Assembly (NCBI GenBank): GCA_020852775.1 | Contig: JADZAD010000319.1 | Span: forward strand, 1-6,812 | DNA length: 6,812 bases | From: Anaerolineae bacterium | GTDB lineage: Bacteria; Chloroflexota; Anaerolineae; Aggregatilineales; UBA3940 | Direction of reading: 5' to 3' | The notes under the pieces: model-generated | Seen by the model: only the letters and a program-made list of their open reading frames with translations | Told to the model about the DNA's origin: nothing | Databases searched by the model: none | In this document: positions 1 to 6,514 of the stretch, in pieces | Numbering within the stretch: position 1 is the first letter of the stretch | How the letters are laid out: each line of letters opens with the position of its first letter | Made by a program: the position numbers and the translations under genes

Positions 1-1085
1 GCGTCCCCGGCGGCGTCGAACTGGGTGTCTCCGCCCTCGACGTGCTGCACGCCGCGGAGCCTTACCCGATCCAGCCGAAGGAACACGGCGCGGAGTTCCT
101 GCTCGACAACCGCCACCTGTGGATCCGCTCCTCGCGCCAGTGGGCGATCCTGCGCATCCGCGCTACCGTCGTGCGCGCCATCCGCGACTGGCTGGACGGC
201 CACGGCTACCTTAACATGGATACGCCGATCATCACGCCGACTGCCGGGGAGAACACCACCTCGCTCTTCGAGGTCAGCTACTTTGATGAAGCCGCCTACC
301 TCGCCCAAACGGGCCAGCTTTATAACGAGGCCAATATCATGGCGTTCGGCAAGGTGTACTGCTTCGGCCCGACCTTCCGCGCCGAGAAGTCCAAGACGCG
401 CCGCCACCTGACCGAGTTCTGGATGGTTGAGCCAGAGATTGCCTTCTGCTCGCTTGAAGAACTGATGGAGGTCGAGGAGCAGTTTGTCAGTTCGATTGTC
501 CAGCACGTGCTGGAGACGAACAACGAGGAACTCAAGGTGCTGGAACGCGACACAGCCGCACTGGAGCGCGTCCTGCCGCCGTTCCCGCGTATCAGCTATG
601 ATGAGGCCGTTGAGCGGCTGGCCCGCCTGCACGCTGAGGCCGCCGATCCGGAAGCGAAGGAGCTGCTCCGGCTGGACTGGGGTAACGACTTCGGCTCACC
701 GCATGAGACGGAACTGACCAGGCAGTTTGACCGCCCGGTGTTCGTCTACCACTACCCGACCGCAGTCAAGGCCTTCTACATGCCACCGCTGCCCGATCGC
801 CCGGAGGTCTGCCGCAGTGTGGACCTGCTCGCGCCGGAGGGCTACGGCGAGATCATCGGTGGGAGTGAGCGCATCTTCGACCTCACCCTGCTCGAAAAGC
901 GCATCCGCGATTTCGGCGTGAATCCTGACCACTACCAGTGGTATCTCGACCTGCGCCGTTACGGGTCCGTGCCCCACGCCGGGTTCGGGTTGGGTGTCGA
1001 ACGCACCGTAACGTGGATCTGCGGCATCGACCACCTGCGCGAGGCCGTGCCCTTCCCGCGGACGCTCAACCGACTCAATCCGTAG
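1..1085 (+). CDS. asnS: Asparaginyl-tRNA synthetase, 5'-truncated by window edge
   Basis: Cytoplasmic class II aminoacyl-tRNA synthetase that activates asparagine with ATP and charges tRNA-Asn. The frame is open from position 3 (first visible codons read VPGGVELGVSALDV), so 360 residues are visible; the GTG at 42 is an internal codon, not the start. The N-terminal OB-fold anticodon-binding domain, usually about 100 residues, lies upstream of the window. Visible parts are a motif-1-like segment ending in DTPIITP (about 222-242), the asparagine-pocket region with SLFEVSYF and AQTGQLYNEA (about 264-330), motif 2 FRAEKSKTRRHLTEF (375-419), and motif 3 GFGLGVER (981-1004). AsnRS is favoured over the related AspRS by the MVEPEIAF segment after motif 2 and by the PFPRTLNRLNP C-terminus, both typical of AsnRS. 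The gene ends in TAG and is followed directly by an intrinsic terminator, so it probably closes its transcription unit. No frameshift or missing catalytic motif is seen. Confidence 0.94.
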   Translation, partial: VPGGVELGVSALDVLHAAEPYPIQPKEHGAEFLLDNRHLWIRSSRQWAILRIRATVVRAIRDWLDGHGYLNMDTPIITPTAGENTTSLFEVSYFDEAAYLAQTGQLYNEANIMAFGKVYCFGPTFRAEKSKTRRHLTEFWMVEPEIAFCSLEELMEVEEQFVSSIVQHVLETNNEELKVLERDTAALERVLPPFPRISYDEAVERLARLHAEAADPEAKELLRLDWGNDFGSPHETELTRQFDRPVFVYHYPTAVKAFYMPPLPDRPEVCRSVDLLAPEGYGEIIGGSERIFDLTLLEKRIRDFGVNPDHYQWYLDLRRYGSVPHAGFGLGVERTVTWICGIDHLREAVPFPRTLNRLNP

Positions 1086-1099
1086 CCTGATCATGTTCT

Positions 1100-1135
1100 G
1101 CCCCCGGCGACCCACGCCGGGGGCTTTTCTTTCTT
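1100..1135 (+). terminator. Intrinsic (Rho-independent) terminator after asnS
   Basis: A perfect 10-bp GC-only stem: 1100-1109 (GCCCCCGGCG) pairs with 1115-1124 (CGCCGGGGGC) around a 5-nt loop ACCCA, followed at once by a T-rich run TTTTCTTTCTT (1125-1135). It sits 15 nt after the asnS stop and before the methyltransferase gene. The T-tract lies only on the + strand side, so it should act in that direction. It separates asnS from the downstream genes. Confidence 0.93.
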
Positions 1136-1170
1136 GCCCGTCCCCGCTGGCGCGAACCAACCCATGAGAC

Positions 1171-1176
1171 TATCCT
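1171..1176 (+). promoter_or_regulatory. Putative -10 box for a leaderless methyltransferase transcript
   Basis: TATCCT fits the TAnnnT pattern of a sigma-70 type -10 element. It ends 6 nt before the ATG at 1183, which would put the transcription start on or next to the A of the start codon. No Shine-Dalgarno sequence precedes that ATG, which agrees with leaderless translation. No good -35 hexamer is seen at the normal spacing (17 nt upstream reads TGGCGC). The strong terminator just upstream means the downstream genes need their own promoter. Inferred from position and pattern only. Confidence 0.45.
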
Positions 1177-1182
1177 ACTGGC

Positions 1183-1911
1183 ATGGCCGAGCGTTCCACC
1201 ATGCCAACCGCTATTCGTCCACTGCCCGGCGGCTCCAGTGCCGAAGCTGTGCCGGGCTCCGCGCTGGACGGCGCGATCCGGCGGCGGATCATCGAGGCAT
1301 ACAGCAACCCGGTCATCCGGCTGTACGCCAGCCTGCGCTTCCGCATTATCAACAGCGGCTTCCTGGAGATGATCGAGCAGCACCTCCCGCCGGAGGGCCG
1401 CGTGCTGGACCTCGGTTGCGGGTTCGGTCTGTTTGACTGCTACTTCGCCCAGCACGGCCCACGGCGAGACATCCATGGCATCGAGATCAACCCGCGCCGT
1501 GTGGCGCTTGCCCGGCAGACTGCGGCGGCGCTGGGGCTGCCTAACATCGCCTTCAGCATCGCGGACGCAACCACCCTGCCGGCCTCCGCCGGCCCGTTCG
1601 ACGCGGTAGTCGTGCTCGATCTGATGCACCACGTCAGCCGGGAAGCCGCCGATCACCTGATTGAGGTGATCCATGAGCAGCTTCGCCCGGGCGGCGTCTT
1701 CATCATGAAGGATGTCGGGGTCAGCCCGTTCTGGAAGCTGTGGTTCACCTACCTGCTTGACAAAGTGATGATGCCCTTCAAGCCAGTGCATTACCGTGAC
1801 GGGTATATCTGGCGGGACACACTGCACAAGGCGGGCTTCTCGACGGTGTATCTCTACCGGATCAACGACTACCTGCCCTACCCGCATATCCTGCTGGTCT
1901 GCTCAAAGTAG
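1183..1911 (+). CDS. Class I SAM-dependent methyltransferase
   Basis: A 242-residue predicted cytoplasmic methyltransferase with a Rossmann-like class I fold; the substrate cannot be assigned. Visible motifs are motif I VLDLGCGFG (residues 74-82, SAM glycine loop), the acidic end of strand beta2 at E101 in IHGIEINP, an Asp in FSIADAT (D128) likely near the adenine, FDAVVVLDLMHH (139-150) and LRPGG (167-171) before strand beta5. Residues 1-70 form a helical N-terminal part containing YSNPVIRLYASLRFR, which may help bind the acceptor. The aromatic and basic stretch 182-211 (FWKLWFTYLLDKVMMPFK and following) could contact a membrane or a lipid-like substrate, but this is speculative. The start at 1183 is preferred because a -10-like box lies 6 nt before it; the ATG at 1201 is possible but also has no Shine-Dalgarno. 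The next gene starts 8 nt after the TAG, so the two are probably co-transcribed, which suggests a role in envelope glycan or lipid modification. Confidence 0.88.
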   Translation: MAERSTMPTAIRPLPGGSSAEAVPGSALDGAIRRRIIEAYSNPVIRLYASLRFRIINSGFLEMIEQHLPPEGRVLDLGCGFGLFDCYFAQHGPRRDIHGIEINPRRVALARQTAAALGLPNIAFSIADATTLPASAGPFDAVVVLDLMHHVSREAADHLIEVIHEQLRPGGVFIMKDVGVSPFWKLWFTYLLDKVMMPFKPVHYRDGYIWRDTLHKAGFSTVYLYRINDYLPYPHILLVCSK

Positions 1912-1919
1912 GCGCTGCA

Positions 1920-4028
1920 ATGCTGCCGATCACCGATCTGCTGCTGCTGTGCGCCCTGCTCGCCCTGGCAGGCTTTTCGGCGTGGCAGGCTGCCCTGGGG
2001 CTGTTCCCGGGGTCGCTGCCTGATGTGCTGGCTGCCAGCCTGCTCGGTATGACGATGCTCGTGATCCTGTCGATGCTGCTGCCCGGCACATTCGGCCTGA
2101 TGACCCGCCCGGTCGTCGCCGGGACGCTGATCATCCTGTGTGCCGTGCTCCTGATGGCCCGTTCCCATCTGCCCGCCCTGATCTCCGCCCCGGCCCCCGT
2201 CACGGAACCGCTCCGGCTAACAGGCTGGGGCACGGCGCTCGCCTGCGCCCTGCTGCTGGTGATCGCATACCGCGTCTATGAGATCGTTCAGGGCATTCAG
2301 ATCATCTCCTACTTCTCCGATGTTCCGTTCTTCGAGATCCCGCTCCTGATCACCTTCATCCAGCGCCACACGCTGTGGGTATTCGACAGCCCATATGCCT
2401 ACTACCCTTACAATGCCCATCTCTTTGACGGCTTCGGCCTGCTTTTCACGCAGAGCATGGTGGTACTGCGCGGAATGCACGTGCTGGCAGGGCTGGCCTA
2501 TCCGGTATATGGGCTGCTGCTGATGCGCCTGGCCCTGCCCCGGCGCGCATCCGGCGCCACGCACTGGTTGTGTGGCCTGGCTTTCCTTGCCGCCGCCCTC
2601 TCCGTGATGCTCACTCGTGAACTGTACTGGTTTGTCGGAAAGAGCGACCTTACGACGGGGGTGTTCCTGCTGGCAGCCTCGTACTACCTCCTGCAGCGCT
2701 GGATCACCGGACACGGCGGTCATCTGGTGCTGCTCGGTGCCGCGCTGGGGCTGGCCGCAGGCTCACGCCTGTCGGTGGTGTACTGGCCACCGCTTTTCGC
2801 GCTGCTGCATGCCGGCTACCTGCTTCGTGCATACGGCTTTACCCCGCGAGACGCGGCCTGGCGCAAACGGATGCTGCGGCTGGCAGGGTGCGACTTTCTG
2901 CTGGTCGCCGCCCCGGCGTTCCCTTTTGTGGCTACCTGGCTGGCCCGTGCGTTCACCTATCGGTTCGGCCCGGTCGATGCCGCCCACCGGGCCTACAGCA
3001 TCGCCAACATGCTGATCCTGCGCCTGTCGGTGCCGCCGATCCGGGAAGAGCTACCGGCGTGGATTGGCTGGGCGGCGATCGGGCTGGCAGGCTGCCTGGT
3101 GCTGCTCCTGCCCGTCACAGGCCGGATTATGCGGGCGATCCGCTGCGCCGGGCTTGCGCTGGTAGTCATCGGTTTCGGCCCGGTAATGGCCACGAAACTA
3201 TTCACCACCTCGAACGTGGGGCCGTATGCCACCAGCCTGGGCGCGGCGCTGCTGATCTGCGTCGGGCGCATCAGCACCCCGCAGATCGTCAGCAAGCGTG
3301 TGTTCTGGCTGGCGGCGCTGGCCACATTGAGCTTCCTGCTGTTTGCGGTGACCCCATTCGGCGCCTTCACCGCCACGCTGCGCGCTGAGGACTATCGTGA
3401 CCTGTTCGTGCTGTTCTACCGCTACAATCCGGGTGGTTTCACCCTGTTCGTAGCTGCGCTGGTGGCACTCACGGCACGGGCCTTACAGATGGAGCCTGGC
3501 CGGGACATCAGCCCACCGTTCATCACCCTCAGCCTGAACGCAGGCGCCACCGGACTGGGCGTTTTCGCCGCCCTGCTGATGGCGCTGCCCCCTGCCGTTT
3601 CGTGGCTGGTCTACCCGGTCCGCTCGCCGCTGGCATGGTTCGAGAACTACGAGGGGCAGTATGATGCACCTACCGCCGTGTATCGCTGGGCGGAACTCAC
3701 GCTGCACAACACCTCGATCTACGTCGTCAACCTCCCTCCGCTGCCATTTTATGGCAGGCAATTCAGCAACGAGGTGAGCTTCTACCAGTACGCCCTGCGT
3801 GATCAGCCCATCGAACCGGAGACGATCATGCGAGTAGTGGACGAGCAGGAGCTTGCGTATATTGCGATAGGCCGGATGCAGTGGCACCCCGCGGGCACGC
3901 CTCGCGTAGAGCATCTCTTCCATACTCGCAAGACCCCGGAACAGGCTGATGCGGCGATACGGACGCTGGAAGCGGTCTATCCGGTGGTGTTCCGCGATGA
4001 GCAGGCGGTGGTCTTCCGCGTCCGCTGA
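1920..4028 (+). CDS. Polytopic membrane protein, divergent GT-C type glycosyltransferase candidate
   Basis: A 702-residue integral membrane protein with about ten or more hydrophobic segments, for example residues 6-24, 36-58, 64-80, 104-120, 185-205, 217-232, 268-280, 322-341, 380-400, 409-425, 460-478, 505-520 and 543-565. The overall plan resembles GT-C enzymes of the GT39/PMT superfamily, which use polyprenyl-phosphate sugars on the outer face of the membrane. After the hydrophobic segment at 104-120 comes a loop with acidic residues D134 and E139 (SDVPFFEIP), then LWVFDSPYAYYPYNAHLFDG (151-171), like the D...YHLP...YP region of uncharacterised GT-C families. GKSDLT at 240-245 resembles their conserved short loop. 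The C-terminal part, from about 570, is soluble and probably extracytoplasmic, with PLPFYGRQFSNEVSFYQY (607-624). The adjacent DE pair of classical GT39 proteins is absent. Start ATG 1920 lies 8 nt after the methyltransferase stop, with only a weak AAGTAGG Shine-Dalgarno-like sequence (1906-1912). Donor and acceptor are unknown; a transporter or flippase is less likely. Confidence 0.82.
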   Translation: MLPITDLLLLCALLALAGFSAWQAALGLFPGSLPDVLAASLLGMTMLVILSMLLPGTFGLMTRPVVAGTLIILCAVLLMARSHLPALISAPAPVTEPLRLTGWGTALACALLLVIAYRVYEIVQGIQIISYFSDVPFFEIPLLITFIQRHTLWVFDSPYAYYPYNAHLFDGFGLLFTQSMVVLRGMHVLAGLAYPVYGLLLMRLALPRRASGATHWLCGLAFLAAALSVMLTRELYWFVGKSDLTTGVFLLAASYYLLQRWITGHGGHLVLLGAALGLAAGSRLSVVYWPPLFALLHAGYLLRAYGFTPRDAAWRKRMLRLAGCDFLLVAAPAFPFVATWLARAFTYRFGPVDAAHRAYSIANMLILRLSVPPIREELPAWIGWAAIGLAGCLVLLLPVTGRIMRAIRCAGLALVVIGFGPVMATKLFTTSNVGPYATSLGAALLICVGRISTPQIVSKRVFWLAALATLSFLLFAVTPFGAFTATLRAEDYRDLFVLFYRYNPGGFTLFVAALVALTARALQMEPGRDISPPFITLSLNAGATGLGVFAALLMALPPAVSWLVYPVRSPLAWFENYEGQYDAPTAVYRWAELTLHNTSIYVVNLPPLPFYGRQFSNEVSFYQYALRDQPIEPETIMRVVDEQELAYIAIGRMQWHPAGTPRVEHLFHTRKTPEQADAAIRTLEAVYPVVFRDEQAVVFRVR

Positions 4029-4047
4029 GTTGTGGCACGCTCTGGCC

Positions 4048-4068
4048 CGGGTGCGCTACCATCACCCG
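4048..4068 (+). repeat. Short inverted repeat in the intergenic gap
   Basis: CGGGTG (4048-4053) and CACCCG (4063-4068) are perfect 6-nt inverted arms around a 9-nt spacer that contains the TACCAT box. No T-run follows, so it is not an intrinsic terminator. It could be an operator, an mRNA hairpin or chance in GC-rich DNA. Confidence 0.35.
4057..4062 (+). promoter_or_regulatory. Putative -10 box upstream of the GT39-like gene
   Basis: TACCAT matches TAnnnT. Initiation about 7 nt downstream, near 4069, would give a leader of roughly 27 nt carrying the GGAGAG ribosome binding site of the start at 4096. A TTGTGG at 4030-4035 could act as a -35 element, but its 21-nt spacing is too long. The box lies in the 67-nt gap between the two glycosyltransferase genes, in the loop of an inverted repeat. 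It is a weak call; the gene may simply be read through from upstream. Confidence 0.3.
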
Positions 4069-4080
4069 CGTATGCGCCCC

Positions 4081-4086
4081 GGAGAG
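4081..4086 (+). promoter_or_regulatory. Ribosome binding site that decides the GT39-like start
   Basis: GGAGAG with 9 nt before the ATG at 4096 is the best Shine-Dalgarno match in front of this gene. The in-frame ATG at 4072 lies upstream of it and has none, and the frame open from 3949 begins inside the previous gene without a ribosome binding site. Confidence 0.65.
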
Positions 4087-4095
4087 ACAGAGAAG

Positions 4096-6480
4096 ATGCA
4101 ATCTGCCCGTTCCTCAACCCCTGCCACACACTGGCTTACGCTGCTGCTCGCCTGCTGCGCGATTCTCCTCATCGGTCTGGCCCTGCGCCTTGCCGGAAAC
4201 CTCGGCATCACGATCACGTTTGACGAAGCCTGGCACATCACGACCTCCTATCGTGTGGTGCGGGGTGAGTTCTTCGAGGGGCTGCGCGAGAACAAGTGGC
4301 TCTACACGGTCGTGCTCTCGTGGTTCAACATCCGCGGGCCGGAAGGCCCCTGGCTGGCCCGTACCGTGAGCACGTTGTTCAGCATGGTATCCATCGCCTC
4401 GTGCATCGCGCTGGGCCGGATGATCGCGCCGCACAGTGGCGCGATGCGCTGGCCTGCTGCCGGGCTGCTGGCGGGGCTGTTCTATGCTGCCCTGCCCATG
4501 GGGGTGTTCCATGAGCGGCAGGCGCTGGTAGACCCGCAGATGGTCGCCTTCACCTCGCTGAGCATCGTGCTGGCACTTCGATTCGGGCGCCGGGGGGAGG
4601 CTGCCACCGCCCTGGGGCTGGCACTGGTGATCGCCGCTGCTTATCTGACGAAAATCCTGGCGATCGCATACCTCGGCCTGCCACTGGCCGCCACAGTGCT
4701 GCTGGGGTGGCGCAGGCCATATTTCTGGCGGAAGGTGCTGCTGGCGCTGCTGGCGACAGCCCTCGCTTATGGGCTGGTCACTCTGATGTATTGGCTGGGT
4801 GAGCAGAATAACGTCTTTCCGCACCCGCAGCACTCACCGCGCCTGAGCAATACCGTGCTCTTCACGCTGAACCAGCCGGAAACCTGGCGGCAGCTTGGTG
4901 AGGATTTTGCCGTCTTTGCCGATTTTATCCCGGTTTACCTTGGCATCCCGTTGATGCTGCTGGCAACTATCGCGATCGGGTTTGCCGCACGCGAGAACCG
5001 GGTACGCGAAGTGCTGTTCCTGCTGGTTCCGGCGCTGGCCTTCGTGCTGATCCCCCTGCTGGCAAAGCGACCCACCGGCGGGAACCTGTTCTCACCGCGC
5101 TATATGCTCTCGAACGCCGTGCCGATCGCGGCGTTAGCCGCCTTCAGCGTGGAGGCGATCCGGGGGCTGATCCGTCCCACGCGCGCAGCGGGTTGGGCCG
5201 CCGCCGTACTGGCCACGCTGGTGATCCTCCCCTCGCTCTGGTTCGATGCCGCCCTGATCCGTGACCCGGTCAGCGCGCCGCTGCCCCGTGTGGATCGCCA
5301 GATTCAGTACGGCATTTTCCTCGACTATGCGTTCGATGACCTCGTGGATGCGCTCCTGCAGGCCTCGGCGGAGAGCGGCGGCCAACCCGTCTACATCCTC
5401 GGGCGCGGCCTGGAACTGCCACTGCTCAAGGTCTATCTCGGCCCTGACCTTGAACGCACTATCGGCGCAGAGACGGTAGACGCGGCGGATGTCGCTGTGT
5501 GGCTTGGTGAGGGCGCACCGGTTTTCTGGATCGGCGGAGAGGGGATCGGCAGGCAGTCGGACATCGAGCGCGTACCCATTCCGGGCCTCACCCTCACCCA
5601 CGTCGCGGATTATGAGGCCCTGTCAGCGACCATCGAGCTTTATCGCGTCAGCGGTGCGACCGGTGACGCCGCAAACATCGTCTACGCTGCGCGGGTCGCC
5701 CGTCCGGAGCAGATGGAGGAGGATTACGCGGCACTGGCTGGGACGCTGCTCGCTAACCCGGCGGCGCACCCGGTGATCATCTTCCCTGGAGCCCATGCGC
5801 CGTACCTGCGCGGCCTGGGTGTGGCCAGCGTTCGCCCGCTGGAGGTGACGACTTTCCCGCTGACGCCGATTGAAGCGGCGGCGGCGCTCGATCCGCTCAT
5901 CCCGGCGGAAAGTGGTGCCATGGTTGAGGCCATCCTCGTCGATGAGGCGCATCTCGACCCGGAGCGAAATGTCCTGCTGGCGCTGAACGAACGCCTGTAC
6001 CGCGTCTCCGACGAATGGTACGGGCTGATCCATCGCCTGCGCTACACAACTGCCCCGACACAGGCCACCGAAAACCTGCTCGACGCCCGAATTGAAGATG
6101 TCATTCACCTCGACAAGGTCACCCTGCCTGCCGGAGCGCTGCATGCCGGTGACCTGCTGCCCGTGGCGCTGGCATGGCGCACAGATGAGCCGATTGGCGA
6201 CGCCTTCAAGGTATTTGTTCATGTAATGAATACTGAAGGAGTGCTTGTCGCACAGGCCGATCTGGAGCCGCTGGGTGGCCTGCGCCCCATGCCGACCTGG
6301 GCCGCCGGCGAACTGATCCTGGACCGCTTCACCGTTCGCCTTCCGGCGGATTTGCCCGCGGGTGAGTATGCTATCCGGGCAGGCATTTATGATCCGGTCA
6401 CGGGGATACGCCTGCGCGTTACGCAGGGAGGCGGCCCTGAAGGAGACTATGTTCCCACCGGCACCCTGATCATCGAGTAG
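4096..6480 (+). CDS. GT39/PMT-like membrane glycosyltransferase with large C-terminal extracytoplasmic region
   Basis: A 794-residue GT-C glycosyltransferase of the GT39/ArnT/PMT type, expected to move a sugar from a polyprenyl-phosphate donor to an acceptor outside the cytoplasmic membrane. The first membrane segment (12-33) leads to TFDEAWH with D43-E44, the typical first-loop acidic pair in which the Asp is catalytic in this superfamily. HERQALVDP (139-147) and SPRYMLSN (333-340) match other conserved family positions. Further hydrophobic segments run to about residue 385. The remaining roughly 410 residues show no membrane segment and should lie outside. They contain an alpha/beta-looking part (about 400-520), a second part (about 525-655) ending in VSDEWYGLIHRLRY, and a beta-rich domain (about 660-794) with FKVFVHVMN, TWAAGELILDRF and LPAGEYAIRAGIYDPVTGIRL. 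This last layout recurs, to my recollection, in Chloroflexota GT39 proteins. Start 4096 is chosen for its GGAGAG site; 4072 would add 8 residues. Sugar and acceptor are unknown. Confidence 0.87.
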   Translation: MQSARSSTPATHWLTLLLACCAILLIGLALRLAGNLGITITFDEAWHITTSYRVVRGEFFEGLRENKWLYTVVLSWFNIRGPEGPWLARTVSTLFSMVSIASCIALGRMIAPHSGAMRWPAAGLLAGLFYAALPMGVFHERQALVDPQMVAFTSLSIVLALRFGRRGEAATALGLALVIAAAYLTKILAIAYLGLPLAATVLLGWRRPYFWRKVLLALLATALAYGLVTLMYWLGEQNNVFPHPQHSPRLSNTVLFTLNQPETWRQLGEDFAVFADFIPVYLGIPLMLLATIAIGFAARENRVREVLFLLVPALAFVLIPLLAKRPTGGNLFSPRYMLSNAVPIAALAAFSVEAIRGLIRPTRAAGWAAAVLATLVILPSLWFDAALIRDPVSAPLPRVDRQIQYGIFLDYAFDDLVDALLQASAESGGQPVYILGRGLELPLLKVYLGPDLERTIGAETVDAADVAVWLGEGAPVFWIGGEGIGRQSDIERVPIPGLTLTHVADYEALSATIELYRVSGATGDAANIVYAARVARPEQMEEDYAALAGTLLANPAAHPVIIFPGAHAPYLRGLGVASVRPLEVTTFPLTPIEAAAALDPLIPAESGAMVEAILVDEAHLDPERNVLLALNERLYRVSDEWYGLIHRLRYTTAPTQATENLLDARIEDVIHLDKVTLPAGALHAGDLLPVALAWRTDEPIGDAFKVFVHVMNTEGVLVAQADLEPLGGLRPMPTWAAGELILDRFTVRLPADLPAGEYAIRAGIYDPVTGIRLRVTQGGGPEGDYVPTGTLIIE

Positions 6481-6502
6481 CATTACTCCACCCCGGCGAG
6501 AA

Positions 6503-6508
6503 AGGGGA
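6503..6508 (+). promoter_or_regulatory. Ribosome binding site of the thioesterase gene
   Basis: AGGGGA with a 6-nt spacer to the ATG at 6515, preceded by AGAA. It is among the strongest Shine-Dalgarno sites in the window and fixes the start. No terminator or convincing promoter is visible in the 34-nt gap after the previous stop, so read-through from the GT39-like gene is possible. Confidence 0.65.
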
Positions 6509-6514
6509 CTTATC

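Noticed and set aside
25..411. Open frame of 128 codons on the + strand overlapping asnS
   Set aside because: The product is a Ser/Arg/Pro/Thr-rich low-complexity sequence in another frame of a gene with clear class II synthetase motifs.
1162..1186. CCATG...CATGG inverted repeat around the putative -10 box before the methyltransferase
   Set aside because: The arms are only 5 nt, one of them contains the start codon itself, and the 15-nt spacing is unremarkable. Chance is the simplest explanation.
1075..1887. Long open frame of 270 codons on the - strand opposite the methyltransferase
   Set aside because: It overlaps a well-supported gene and the asnS terminator, has no recognisable motif, and long antisense frames are expected in GC-rich coding DNA.
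4033..4050. TGGCAC sequence resembling the -24 part of a sigma-54 promoter
   Set aside because: The matching -12 element is missing: TTGC should follow after 5 nt, but the sequence there reads GGCC.
6481..6514. CCCC...GGGG pairing that could hide the thioesterase ribosome binding site or act as a terminator
   Set aside because: It is only 4 bp with no T-run after it, which is too weak to call a regulatory hairpin.
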